NCBI GenBank assembly: GCA_900169975.1
Contig: LT827123.1
Span: 1-64,000 of the forward strand
Length of the DNA stretch: 64,000 nucleotides
Reading direction: 5' to 3'
From: Pseudoflavonifractor sp. Marseille-P3106
GTDB taxonomy: Bacteria > Bacillota > Clostridia > Oscillospirales > Oscillospiraceae
Position 1 is the stretch's first letter, and each line of letters starts with the position of its first letter. The notes below the pieces were generated by a model. The model made no database searches and had not been told where the DNA came from. It saw only the letters and a list, made by a program, of their open reading frames with translations. Below, in pieces: positions 36,031 through 44,755 of this stretch. Made by a program: the position numbers and the translations under genes.

Positions 36031-37371
36031 TCACATCATGCCGAAGGTTTTTGGCAGGAACAGGACCACTTCCGGAATAAAAGTAATGATAAAGAGGACG
36101 ATCAGCATGACCACAATGGGCCACCAGATCTCCTTGACGATGTCCTTCAGCGGCGTGCCGGAGATGCCGGAGGTAATGAAGAGACACATGCCGAAGGGCG
36201 GTGTGGACAGGCCCACCATCATATTAAAGACGATGACCAGGCCGAAGTGAATGACGTTGATGTCCAGGGCCTGAGCCACAGGCCACAGGATGGGGATCAT
36301 CACCAGCTGGATGACCGAGGTGTCCACAAACATGCCCAGGACCAGGATGATGAGGTTCACCAGTAAGAGGAAGATGTATTTGTTGCCGGTGACGGTGAGC
36401 AGCCAGTTGCCCAAAATGGTGCCGATCTGCTCCTTGGCGAAGATGAAGGAGATGGCGGAGGCGGCGCCCACCATGATGGACACCGAGCCGGTGGATTTCA
36501 CTGTGTCGATGAGCACCTGCTTGAGCCCCTCCCATTTCAGCACCCGGTAGCCCAGGCTGGCCACCAGCAGGGCATAAAGCCCGGCGATGGCGCCCGCCTC
36601 GGTGGGGGTCATGACGCCGGTATAGATGCCGATGAGGAGGATGACGGGTGTGAGCATGGCGGGGAGCGCCCGGACCAGATAGCGGAGGTAGGGGGACAGC
36701 TTGGGGGGCGGATCTTTCGGATATTTACGCTTACCGGCTATAATGGCCACATAGATGCACAGCGCGACGGCCAGCAGCACACCGGGGACCATGCCTGCCA
36801 TAAAGAGCGCGCCCACGGAGGCACCGGTGAGCATGGAGTAGATGACCATGGGGATGGAGGGCGGGAAGATGGGGCCGATGGTGGCGGAGGCGGCGGTGAT
36901 GGCGCAGGAGAAGCCGGCGTCATAGCCCTCGGCCCGCATGGCGTCGATCTCCATCTTGCCAAGGCCTGAGGCATCGGCCACAGCGGAGCCGGTCATGCCG
37001 GAAAAGACCAGGGAGGCCAGCACGTTCACGTGAGCCAGACCGCCCCGGAACCGGCCCACAAGACCCTTACACACGCCAAAGACGTATTCGGTGATCTTGC
37101 CGGCGTTCATGATGTTGGCCGCAAAGATGAAAAGTGGGACCGCGATGAGGGTGTTGTTGGTAAAGACCTGCTCGATGGTTTTCTGTGCCACCAGGTGGAG
37201 GGAACCGCCCTCCCCCAGGAACATTGCCCCCACGGGCACGCCCTTGAGCAGGGCGTCGGTGACAAAATAGGTGAGACAGGCGGCGATCATGCCGGTGGGG
37301 ATGGGCATCCGCAGGAGGAAGATAAGGACGAAAACCGCCAGAAAGAGGATCAGAGGCAGGTGTTCCAGCAT
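36031..37371 (-). CDS. TRAP transporter large permease (DctM family)
   Basis: This 446-aa membrane protein has about 12 hydrophobic segments. Family motifs are VPLFIFAANIMNAG (about 77), MTGSAVADASGLGKMEIDAM (about 130) and FPPSIPMVIYS. It carries substrate with Na+ coupling. Directly downstream of dctQ-like (1 nt apart), it forms the transport unit with DctP. The substrate is unassigned. Confidence 0.93.
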   Translation of the reverse strand: MLEHLPLILFLAVFVLIFLLRMPIPTGMIAACLTYFVTDALLKGVPVGAMFLGEGGSLHLVAQKTIEQVFTNNTLIAVPLFIFAANIMNAGKITEYVFGVCKGLVGRFRGGLAHVNVLASLVFSGMTGSAVADASGLGKMEIDAMRAEGYDAGFSCAITAASATIGPIFPPSIPMVIYSMLTGASVGALFMAGMVPGVLLAVALCIYVAIIAGKRKYPKDPPPKLSPYLRYLVRALPAMLTPVILLIGIYTGVMTPTEAGAIAGLYALLVASLGYRVLKWEGLKQVLIDTVKSTGSVSIMVGAASAISFIFAKEQIGTILGNWLLTVTGNKYIFLLLVNLIILVLGMFVDTSVIQLVMIPILWPVAQALDINVIHFGLVIVFNMMVGLSTPPFGMCLFITSGISGTPLKDIVKEIWWPIVVMLIVLFIITFIPEVVLFLPKTFGMM

Positions 37372-37372
37372 G

Positions 37373-37996
37373 TCATTTTCCCTCCTTTGTGTCGGCGGAG
37401 CCGTAGTTGATGTCCAGGAGATTCAAGGGTTGCTGTGCCAGAGAGGCCTCCACGGCCAGCTCGGCCTCGCTCTTGCTCTCGTTGAGCATCTTTTTGGTAT
37501 AGTGCTCATCCCCGCGGAGGACCATGATCTCCTCATAGCAGTCCAGCACGGTGTAGATCAGAATAATGACCAGAAAGATGACGAAGGGGAAGAACACCAC
37601 AGTCTTGGAAATTTTCAAAATACTGGTGACCTGAGCCCGGGCCTGAAGCCCCCAGACATAGCGGAAGGAGGGGATCACGGCGGCCAGGAAGGTCACGGCG
37701 ATGATCAGGTTGCCGATGAGGGTGGTGATCGCCTTGCCCCTTACACTCAGGTTGTCATAGAGCAGGGTGAAGGTGACGTGGCTTTTTTCCCGCTGGGCAA
37801 AGCAGGCGCCCAGGAGCACCAGCCACAGAAAGCACATCTGTTCCACCTCCAGAGTCCAGGTCTGTGGGTTGTTGAACAGATAGCGCATGATGACCTGAAA
37901 GCAGAACACCAGGAAGAGGGCGGAGAAGGAGAGAAGTGGAATATAAAGCTCCACACAGTTGCGGAAAAAACGGGCGATTTTTTTTAGTGCCTCCAA
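37373..37996 (-). CDS. TRAP transporter small permease (DctQ family)
   Basis: This 207-aa protein has four hydrophobic helices (about 18-40, 52-72, 95-118, 140-165), with RYLFNNPQTWTLEVEQMCFLWLVLLGA typical of DctQ. The C-terminal soluble tail is longer than usual. It pairs with the DctM-like protein and works with the DctP lipoprotein upstream. Confidence 0.9.
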   Translation of the reverse strand: MEALKKIARFFRNCVELYIPLLSFSALFLVFCFQVIMRYLFNNPQTWTLEVEQMCFLWLVLLGACFAQREKSHVTFTLLYDNLSVRGKAITTLIGNLIIAVTFLAAVIPSFRYVWGLQARAQVTSILKISKTVVFFPFVIFLVIILIYTVLDCYEEIMVLRGDEHYTKKMLNESKSEAELAVEASLAQQPLNLLDINYGSADTKEGK

Positions 37997-38072
37997 GCAG
38001 TACAGCTCCTTTCTGGAGAAGAAAGACCGGGAGGCCGGGCTCTGGTCCCAGCCTCCCGGAGGGCAAATACGA

Positions 38073-39143
38073 TCAGGCCATTTCCTGGATCTGAGTGAGG
38101 AGATCCTTGTCCCAGGTATCGGAGACGGGGTCGTTCAGATAGGCGTTCAGCACGTGATCGGCAAAGGCGGCCACATCGGCGGCGTAGATCTTCAGGTCCT
38201 GCTCCTTGAGGAAGTCCTGAACCTCGCTCTCGGTCTTCAGGTTTTGCTCGTCGCAGGCCTTCCTTCCGGCCTCGACGGCCTCCATGACCCAGCCCTTCTG
38301 GGTGTCGGTGAGCTTGTTCCAGGTGTCCACATTGATGGTGGGCCACACGGAGTCTACCAGGTGATTGGTCAGAGAGATGGACTTCTGAACCTCGTAGAAC
38401 TTGGCGGACTTCACGGTGGGCAGAGGATTGTCCTGGCCGTCCACGGTGCCGGTCTGCAGGGCCAGGTACAGGTCGTTGAAGGCGATGGCAGTGGGATTGG
38501 CGCCCATGGCCTTGCCCAGGAACACCCAGGCGTCGGAATTGGGCATCCGGAGGTTCACGCCCTTGAGGTCGTCAGGGGTCTTGATCTGGCGGTCCTCACT
38601 TAGGGAGATCTGGCGGGTACCCAGGTAGTAAGCGCCCAGAGGCAGGATGCCCTGTTCGTCGGCGATCTTCTGGAAGACTTCCTTGCCGATGTCGCCGTTG
38701 AGGACCTTGGTCATGTGGTCATAGCTCTGGAATACGTAGCCGGCAGTGAACATGCTCACCCAGGGGGAGCCGTCGGTGAGCCAGGAGGCGGAGGAGTAGA
38801 TCATGTCTACGTCTCCGTTTTTCAGGGCGTCGTGTTCCGTGTCCTGACCGTAGAGGGTGCCGGAGTCATAGCACTCCACAGTCATGTTGCCGCCGGAGAT
38901 TGTCTCCAGAGTCTCTTTAAAGACCTTCTGTGCGGCGCCGTGGGCGTCGGTGGGGACGGCGGCGATGGAGAACACCAGGTTGACGGGATCGCCCGCGTTG
39001 TCGGCAGCGGCGGCGCTTTCAGACGGGGCGGCGGACGCGGCAGGGGCCGGGGTGGTGGAGCTTCCGCCTCCGCAGGCGGTCAGGGCGCCGGCGAGCATGG
39101 CGCCGCTCAGGGACAGTGCAAGCAGTCTCTTCCAGTTTTTCAT
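38073..39143 (-). CDS. TRAP transporter substrate-binding lipoprotein (DctP family)
   Basis: This 356-aa extracytoplasmic receptor has lipobox LTAC (Cys at 24), an Ala/Ser/Pro linker, then the DctP fold. The segment KGVNLRMPNSDAWVFLGKAMGANPTAIAF carries the conserved Arg that clamps the substrate carboxylate, implying an organic acid. GQDNPL follows, as in other sugar-acid binders. GAGGAGG precedes the ATG. It is the first transport gene after the IclR regulator. Confidence 0.93.
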   Translation of the reverse strand: MKNWKRLLALSLSGAMLAGALTACGGGSSTTPAPAASAAPSESAAAADNAGDPVNLVFSIAAVPTDAHGAAQKVFKETLETISGGNMTVECYDSGTLYGQDTEHDALKNGDVDMIYSSASWLTDGSPWVSMFTAGYVFQSYDHMTKVLNGDIGKEVFQKIADEQGILPLGAYYLGTRQISLSEDRQIKTPDDLKGVNLRMPNSDAWVFLGKAMGANPTAIAFNDLYLALQTGTVDGQDNPLPTVKSAKFYEVQKSISLTNHLVDSVWPTINVDTWNKLTDTQKGWVMEAVEAGRKACDEQNLKTESEVQDFLKEQDLKIYAADVAAFADHVLNAYLNDPVSDTWDKDLLTQIQEMA

Positions 39144-39220
39144 GATGCGTGATCCTCCTCAATTATTTTATAGAATGCGTATGCTTCGTTCCCGCCTTCC
39201 GGAGCGGGAGCGGCGGGAAC

Positions 39221-39991
39221 TCAGTGATAGATGCGCTCCCGCATCTTCAGGGCCGCAGAGTGAAGGATATTGGCACACTCAATGAGCTTGGCGTCGGTCA
39301 TGACATGGGCAGGGCCTGAGGTGCTGATCCCGGCCACCAGCTGTCCGGCGGCGTTGTAGACCGGCACGCCCACACACCGCAGGCCGGACTCCCGTTCCAT
39401 GTTGTCAATGGCATAGCCCCGACGGCGGGTTCGGGCCAGCTCCTCCAAGATCTCTTCGGGATCCGTCATGGTGTTGGGGGTGTAGCGGACAAACTGCTCC
39501 GGCAGGCGGGCGCGCCACTCCCCTTCGGGAAGATGTGCAAGGATGGCCCGCCCGATGCCGGTGGCGCACAGCGGAGCCCGTTCTCCCAGGATCTCCCGGT
39601 AGGGGAAATCATTCATCCTGGCCTTGGGGTGGGCCACATAGAGGTAAAGGACCTCGGTGCCGTAGGGCAGGCCGAAATAGACGATCTCATCGGTGAGGGC
39701 GGCGGTGTCGTAGAGAATGTCGTAGACAGCCTTGGGATAGCCCAGATGCTGGTTGATGATGAAAGCGTACTCCAGCATTTTCAGCCCCAGGGCATATTTG
39801 CCGTTGGGCATCTTCGTCAGATAGCCCAGCTGCTGAAACGTGGAGAGAATATTATGCACGTTGGATTTGGTAACGCCCATGCGCTCGGCAAGCTCAGTAA
39901 CGCCAAGCTCAGGCTCCCGCACGGAGAAGCACTCCAGGATCCGCATGGCCTTGGCCAGAGACTTTACCTTTGGGTCGGTCTCGTTTTCCAT
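39221..39991 (-). CDS. IclR-family transcriptional regulator
   Basis: This is a 256-aa regulator. The N-terminal winged helix (about 10-75) reads LAKAMRILECFSVREPELGVTELAERMGVTKSNVHNIL; the C-terminal effector domain has GERAPLCATGIGRAILAHLPE and the DNMERESGLRCVGVPV segment. It should sense a small organic acid. The promoter at 40049-40077 and an inverted repeat (40008-40030) suggest autoregulation and control of the operon and of the divergent YhcH gene. Confidence 0.93.
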   Translation of the reverse strand: MENETDPKVKSLAKAMRILECFSVREPELGVTELAERMGVTKSNVHNILSTFQQLGYLTKMPNGKYALGLKMLEYAFIINQHLGYPKAVYDILYDTAALTDEIVYFGLPYGTEVLYLYVAHPKARMNDFPYREILGERAPLCATGIGRAILAHLPEGEWRARLPEQFVRYTPNTMTDPEEILEELARTRRRGYAIDNMERESGLRCVGVPVYNAAGQLVAGISTSGPAHVMTDAKLIECANILHSAALKMRERIYH

Positions 39992-40007
39992 GTGTGACTT
40001 CCCTTCT

Positions 40008-40030
40008 TTTGTTCTCTATTAATGAACAAA
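40008..40030. promoter_or_regulatory. Candidate IclR operator
   Basis: TTTGTTC...GAACAAA with a 9-bp spacer lies just in front of the IclR start codon, overlapping the region transcribed from its promoter. GAACAAAGGTTC forms a second overlapping half-site pair. Confidence 0.6.
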
Positions 40031-40048
40031 GGTTCTTATTACGATACA

Positions 40049-40077
40049 ATCATATCTGGTTGCACAGAAAAATGCAA
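40049..40077 (-). promoter_or_regulatory. Promoter of the IclR/TRAP operon
   Basis: On the minus strand TTGCAT (40077-40072) and TATGAT (40054-40049) are spaced 17 bp. It lies about 60 nt upstream of the IclR start. Confidence 0.65.
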
Positions 40078-40202
40078 GGGGAGGAGCTGATTTTTGGCGA
40101 ACTGGAAAAAGGCAAAGCGGGAAAGTGAGAAAAATCGAAACGCCTTTTCTCAATGATGAACGAGGGGGGCGGTTTCTTTGACAGGGGCAAAACACGGGGC
40201 CC

Positions 40203-40231
40203 TTGTGCGGCGTGCCGGAGACCGCTATAAT
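40203..40231 (+). promoter_or_regulatory. Promoter of the YhcH-family gene
   Basis: TTGTGC (40203-40208) and TATAAT (40226-40231) are spaced 17 bp, 28 nt upstream of the ATG. Confidence 0.7.
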
Positions 40232-40258
40232 GGGCGGGAACGGAAAGGAGCGATCCCT

Positions 40259-40708
40259 ATGATTTATGATACGCTGGCTCACGCCGGACAATATGCCGGA
40301 ATCCATCCCAACCTGGCCAGAGGGCTCCGCTTTTTGGCGGAAGCCGATCTGGCCGGACTGCCTGTGGGGCGGGTGGACATCGACGGTGATGAGGTCTTTG
40401 CCCTCATTCAGGAGTATACCACGAAGCACCCCGCAGACGCGGTGCCGGAGGCCCACCGGGTCTATGCGGACATCCAGTACCTGGTGCGCGGGGAGGAACT
40501 GATGGGGGTGGCACCTCTGGAGACCATGGCCCGGGAACTTGAGGCCAGACCGGAGAACGACATCCGCTTTTACGAGGGAGAGACGATAAAATTTCCTTTG
40601 GGAGGGGAAAACTTTACCGTGCTGTTTCCCGGTGACGCCCACGCCCCCTGCATCGCCTTGGGGCAGCCTGCCCCGGTGCGGAAGTGCGTGGTGAAGGTCA
40701 AGCTTTGA
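40259..40708 (+). CDS. YhcH/YjgK/YiaL family protein
   Basis: This is a 149-aa cupin-like protein. Family motifs are EAHRVYADIQYLVRGEE (His and Glu metal ligands), FYEGE and FTVLFPGDAHAPCIAL. Relatives occur in sialic-acid (E. coli nan operon yhcH) and other sugar operons, with suggested epimerase or mutarotase roles. It is transcribed divergently from the IclR regulator, supporting an assignment to the same pathway. GGAAAGGAG precedes the ATG. Confidence 0.88.
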   Translation: MIYDTLAHAGQYAGIHPNLARGLRFLAEADLAGLPVGRVDIDGDEVFALIQEYTTKHPADAVPEAHRVYADIQYLVRGEELMGVAPLETMARELEARPENDIRFYEGETIKFPLGGENFTVLFPGDAHAPCIALGQPAPVRKCVVKVKL

Positions 40709-40846
40709 CAGAGTTCTTTTCTCTGCAAAATCTTTCTCGAAGGCATACCATTTCCCTCGCAAATATGATAAAATAACAAACAGTCGTTTGGTGGGCCCGC
40801 TCTGCGGGTGAAAGCAAGCGGGAAATTACGGGAAGGGGGCGGCAAG

Positions 40847-42205
40847 ATGAAAAAACGAACCGCGCTGCTGGCATTTCTGCTGGCCCTGACACTGACAGGC
40901 TGTTTCTTCCGGGGCGCGGACGAGCTCTATACCGTACCTCGCCCCTCCAAGGATTACGAGGCGCTTCAGGTGCGGCTAAGTGAGTTTATCGCCAAGGGCG
41001 GGGAGTACGCCGCCCCCCTGTCGGGAGAGCTCATCCAGTCGGTGCAGCTTCAGGACTTGGACGGGGACGGCATCCAGGAGGCCATCGCCTTTTTCCGATT
41101 CCCCAATGAAGAGAAGCCCATGAAGATCTGTGTGTTCCACCAGACGGACGAGGGCTACGAGACGCTCACCGTTATCGAAGGAGCGGGCACCGCCATCAAC
41201 TGTGTGGAATATGCCCAGATGGATGACGAGCCCTATCAGGAGATCGTGGTCAGCTGGCAGATGAGCGACAAGGTCCACTCCCTGGCGGCCTATGCCATTG
41301 GCCCCGGACAGGCAGAAGAGCTGCTCCGCACCGACTACGACAGCTACAGGCTCTCCGATCTGGACCAGGACGGCCAGCAGGAGCTGGTGGTGTTCCGCAC
41401 TCCGCCTGAGGGCGGCCCCAGGGCGGAGCTCTATGACTATCAGGGCGGCCTTGCCATGGTGGGGACTGCCCCTCTCTCCGGCGGGATCACCGCCGTGGCG
41501 GACGGCGGCGTGCGCTCAGGGAACCTGATGGGCCGGGTGCCAGCCCTCTTTGTGGTTTCGGCCTATGAGGAAAACGGCACCATTACCGATATTTTTACCT
41601 GCCAGGACGGGCAGCTGAAAAACATCACACTGGATACCGCTATCGGGGAGAGTGGGGAGACCATCCGCTTCTATACTCAGGTCACAGGCAGCGACATCAA
41701 CGGCGACGGGATTGTGGAACTGCCTCAGCCGGTCCCTCTGCCCGATTACAAGATCACGACCGCGGCGGTGAATTTCTGGCTCATCCACTGGCGCCAGTTC
41801 GACGCCCAGGGGGTGGCCCATCCGGTGTTCACCACCTACCACAACGACCGGGACGGGTGGTATTTCATCCTGCCCGAGGCGTGGGGAGACAACGTGACCC
41901 TGACCCGCTCCGATCTGCCCGGCGGGGGAGAGCGGGCGGTGACCTTTTCCTACTGGGAGGGGGACGAGAGCGTGGAGCCTAAGCCCTTCCTCACCATCTA
42001 CAAACTCACCGGCAGCAACCGGATCAGCCGGGCCACCATGCCGGGACGGTTTATCCTCTTCCCGGAGGACGGGCTGGAAGGGGCCTCTGAGGCCAACACC
42101 ATCTATGCTGCCGAGTTCCGGGACGGCTGGGATCACAGCCTCTCCGAGCGGGAGATCCGAGACCGGTTTTCCCTCATCAAGACCGACTGGTTTGCCGCGG
42201 GCTGA
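40847..42205 (+). CDS. Lipoprotein with Asp-rich calcium-loop-like repeats
   Basis: This 452-aa exported lipoprotein has lipobox LTGC (Cys at 20). Three EF-hand/FG-GAP-like loops are visible: LDGDGIQEA, LDQDGQQEL and INGDGIVEL, suggesting a beta-propeller-like surface domain that binds Ca. Family unknown, with relatives in Oscillospiraceae. It is followed at 45 nt by a response regulator, with a histidine kinase beyond, so it may contribute to sensing. The ATG at 40847 follows AAGGGGG. Confidence 0.72.
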   Translation: MKKRTALLAFLLALTLTGCFFRGADELYTVPRPSKDYEALQVRLSEFIAKGGEYAAPLSGELIQSVQLQDLDGDGIQEAIAFFRFPNEEKPMKICVFHQTDEGYETLTVIEGAGTAINCVEYAQMDDEPYQEIVVSWQMSDKVHSLAAYAIGPGQAEELLRTDYDSYRLSDLDQDGQQELVVFRTPPEGGPRAELYDYQGGLAMVGTAPLSGGITAVADGGVRSGNLMGRVPALFVVSAYEENGTITDIFTCQDGQLKNITLDTAIGESGETIRFYTQVTGSDINGDGIVELPQPVPLPDYKITTAAVNFWLIHWRQFDAQGVAHPVFTTYHNDRDGWYFILPEAWGDNVTLTRSDLPGGGERAVTFSYWEGDESVEPKPFLTIYKLTGSNRISRATMPGRFILFPEDGLEGASEANTIYAAEFRDGWDHSLSEREIRDRFSLIKTDWFAAG

Positions 42206-42250
42206 CCCGGCTTTGCGGGAAATATCACTGCATTAGGAAGGAGAATCCAA

Positions 42251-42940
42251 GTGAAAAAGGTATTAGTCCTGGAGGATGAGACCAATATTCGCTCCTTTGT
42301 GGTCATCAACCTCAAGCGTGCCGGTTACGAGGCCATTGAGGCCGGCACCGGAGAAGAGGCGCTGGAGCAGCTGAAGAAAAATCCCGATGTCAGCGTGGCT
42401 CTGCTGGATATCATGCTTCCGGATATGGACGGCTTTGAGGTCTGCCGGCGCATCCGGGGGAGCAACAGCCGAATCGGCATCATCATGCTCACCGCCAGGA
42501 CCCAGGAGATGGACAAGGTCACCGGCTTGATGACCGGCGCGGACGACTATGTCACCAAGCCCTTCTCCCCGGCGGAGCTCACCGCCCGCATCGATGCCCT
42601 CTGCCGTCGGGCCGGCGGCGGGGAGACGCCGGCGGACAGCGGAGAGATCAGCCAGCCGCCGTTCCTGCTCAACACCCGCAATCGGACGCTGGAGAAGAAC
42701 GGACAGCGGGTCAAGCTGACCCAGGTGGAATACTCCATTGTCAAGCTCTTTATGGACAATGCGGGAAAGGCCCTCTCCCGGGAAGAGATCCTGGACGCGG
42801 TGTGGGGGAAGGACTACTTCGGCGAGCTGAAGATCGTGGATGTAAACATCCGCCGCCTGCGCATCAAGATCGAGGACGACCCCACGAACCCGTCCTATAT
42901 CACTACGGTGTGGGGCTACGGGTACAAGTGGGGATTCTGA
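42251..42940 (+). CDS. Response regulator, OmpR/PhoB family
   Basis: This is a 229-aa regulator. The receiver has E8-D9 and phospho-acceptor D53 in LLDIMLPDMDG, and Lys in DDYVTKPF; the winged-helix domain spans about 130-225 (KLTQVEYSIVKLFMDNAGKALSREEIL) and ends TVWGYGYKWGF. The GTG start at 42251 follows AAGGAG. Its partner kinase starts 268 nt downstream, separated by a decayed copy of this gene's own 3' end (43106-43169). Confidence 0.9.
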   Translation: MKKVLVLEDETNIRSFVVINLKRAGYEAIEAGTGEEALEQLKKNPDVSVALLDIMLPDMDGFEVCRRIRGSNSRIGIIMLTARTQEMDKVTGLMTGADDYVTKPFSPAELTARIDALCRRAGGGETPADSGEISQPPFLLNTRNRTLEKNGQRVKLTQVEYSIVKLFMDNAGKALSREEILDAVWGKDYFGELKIVDVNIRRLRIKIEDDPTNPSYITTVWGYGYKWGF

Positions 42941-43105
42941 ATTTTCCGGGGGGCCGTCCCCGGGGCCCCATCGAAGATGGGACGGCGCAGAGCGCCGCGG
43001 GTCCACCTCCGCCGGAAACGACGATGGACCGCGCAGGTCGGATTCACTCCGACCGGGCAGATTGAAAAAGGGGTCCCCGCAAAACGGAGCTTTGTGGGGC
43101 CGGGG

Positions 43106-43169
43106 CCCACGGACCCGTCCTATCTCACCACGGTGGGGGCTGCGGATACAAGTGGGAATTTTAAATCAG
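43106..43169 (+). pseudogene. Decayed duplicate of the response-regulator 3' end
   Basis: About 62 bases match the last codons of the gene at 42251 (42884-42945) with scattered substitutions and at least one deletion. The readable frame GPTDPSYLTTVGAADTSGNF corresponds to DPTNPSYITTVWGYGYKWGF. The GC-rich interval 42941-43105 carries no gene. This looks like the remnant of a tandem duplication or of recombination with a paralogous two-component locus. Confidence 0.75.
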
Positions 43170-43208
43170 ACCGCGGCGCGGCGCACAGAGAAAGGAGGCG
43201 GCGGAGCT

Positions 43209-44639
43209 ATGACAAAGTTCAAAGGAATTCGCAGGCGTTGGATGACCAACTCCATCGGCGTGCTGCTGTTCGTCATCTTGCTGGCGGTCACCGCCTTCTC
43301 CGTGGCAATGGGGAGCTATTACTACGCCACCATGTCCAGCGGGCTCCAGGTGAAGGCGGAATACGCGGTGGAGTTTTTCAGCGACTACCGGACGAAGAAC
43401 GAGTATTATCAGCACGTGCTCACTTACGTCAACAACAACTTTGAGGGCAAAGACGTGATGGAGATGCAGTTTTTGGACACCACCGGGTCCATCCGCTTCT
43501 CCTCCTTCGGCCTGGCCGCCTTCAGCGCCCCCGGCACGCCGGACATCGCCGGCGCGCTGGACCCGGAGCACCCTCAGACCACCCCGTGGACCGGGGACGA
43601 TCCCTCCACCGGGGAGCACATCATGGCGGTGAGTTCTCCCCTGACCATCGACGGAAAGCCCGTGGCCGCCATTCGCTATGTCACCTCCCTGCGGCTGGTG
43701 GACCGCCAGCTGGCCGTCATTGTGGTTCTCTCTCTGGCGGTGGGAATGGCCATTCTGGCGCTGGTGTATTTCTCCAACCTCTATTTTGTCAAGTCCATCG
43801 TGGAGCCGGTCTCCGACATCACCGAGATCACCAAACGCATTGCCGGGGGCAGCTACGGCATCCAGATCGAGAAACAGCACGACGATGAGATCGGCGACCT
43901 CACCGACGCCATCAACAACATGTCCGCCCGGATCAACGAGTCGGAGAAGATGAAGTCGGAATTCATCTCTTCGGTCTCCCACGAGCTGCGCACCCCCCTC
44001 ACCGCCATCAACGGCTGGGCCGAGACCATTATGAACGGGGAAGTGAGGGACGCCTCCGACGTGAAAAAGGGCATGGGCATCATCGTCTCCGAGGCGAGAA
44101 GGCTGACCAACATGGTGGAGGAGCTGCTGGAGTTCTCCCGCATTGAGGACGGCCGCTTCACCCTGTCCATCGAGCCGGTGGATCTGAAGGCGGAGTTTGA
44201 GGACGCGGTATACACCTATCGGGAGTTCTTCCGCAAGGACGGCCTGGAGCTGCGCTATCAGGAGTCCGACGAGGACTTCCCGCCCGTGAACGCCGACCCT
44301 GAGCGGCTGCGTCAGGTGTTCTGCAACATTATGGACAATGCCGCCAAGCACGGCGGCAGCGGCGGCCGCATCGACGCCTCCATCCGGCAGGAGGAGGACT
44401 GGGCGGTCATCACCATCCGGGACTACGGTCACGGGATCCCGGCGGATGAGCTGCCCCACGTGAAGTCCAAATTTTACAAGGGCTCCTCCAAGGCCCGGGG
44501 CTCCGGCATTGGCCTGGCAGTGTGCGACGAGATCGTCTCCAGGCACGGAGGCGAGCTCCTCATCGGCAATGCCGAGGGCGGAGGCTGTATCGTCACCATC
44601 CGCCTGCCCGTGGGAAAGAAAACGGTAATTGGAACATAA
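43209..44639 (+). CDS. Sensor histidine kinase (PhoR/WalK-like)
   Basis: This 476-aa membrane kinase has transmembrane helices at about 17-40 and 172-195, with a Cache/PAS-like extracytoplasmic domain of about 130 residues between (VMEMQFLDTTGSIRFSS). HAMP (about 196-248), H-box SSVSHELRTPLTAI (His near 260), N box MDNAAKHGGS, and G boxes DYGHGIP and GSGIGLAV follow. The ATG at 43209 follows AAGGAGGCGG. It pairs with the regulator at 42251. Confidence 0.92.
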   Translation: MTKFKGIRRRWMTNSIGVLLFVILLAVTAFSVAMGSYYYATMSSGLQVKAEYAVEFFSDYRTKNEYYQHVLTYVNNNFEGKDVMEMQFLDTTGSIRFSSFGLAAFSAPGTPDIAGALDPEHPQTTPWTGDDPSTGEHIMAVSSPLTIDGKPVAAIRYVTSLRLVDRQLAVIVVLSLAVGMAILALVYFSNLYFVKSIVEPVSDITEITKRIAGGSYGIQIEKQHDDEIGDLTDAINNMSARINESEKMKSEFISSVSHELRTPLTAINGWAETIMNGEVRDASDVKKGMGIIVSEARRLTNMVEELLEFSRIEDGRFTLSIEPVDLKAEFEDAVYTYREFFRKDGLELRYQESDEDFPPVNADPERLRQVFCNIMDNAAKHGGSGGRIDASIRQEEDWAVITIRDYGHGIPADELPHVKSKFYKGSSKARGSGIGLAVCDEIVSRHGGELLIGNAEGGGCIVTIRLPVGKKTVIGT

Positions 44640-44650
44640 GTTCTATTTTT

Positions 44651-44682
44651 GACCCGCACCCCTTGCAAATGAGGTGCGGGTC
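44651..44682 (+). terminator. Hairpin after the kinase, overlapping the next promoter
   Basis: GACCCGCACC pairs with GGTGCGGGTC around a 12-nt loop. The T-tail is weak (TGTT). The -35 box of the following promoter lies in the loop. Confidence 0.6.
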
Positions 44683-44691
44683 TGTTACAAT
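44663..44691 (+). promoter_or_regulatory. Promoter of the DUF1385-prmC-recA block
   Basis: TTGCAA (44663-44668) and TACAAT (44686-44691) are spaced 17 bp, 64 nt upstream of the DUF1385 gene. Confidence 0.75.
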
Positions 44692-44755
44692 ACGTTCTGT
44701 CGAAATCGATGGAGCAAAAATGGCCCCCTGCACTGCGGGGACAAGGAGATACCGC

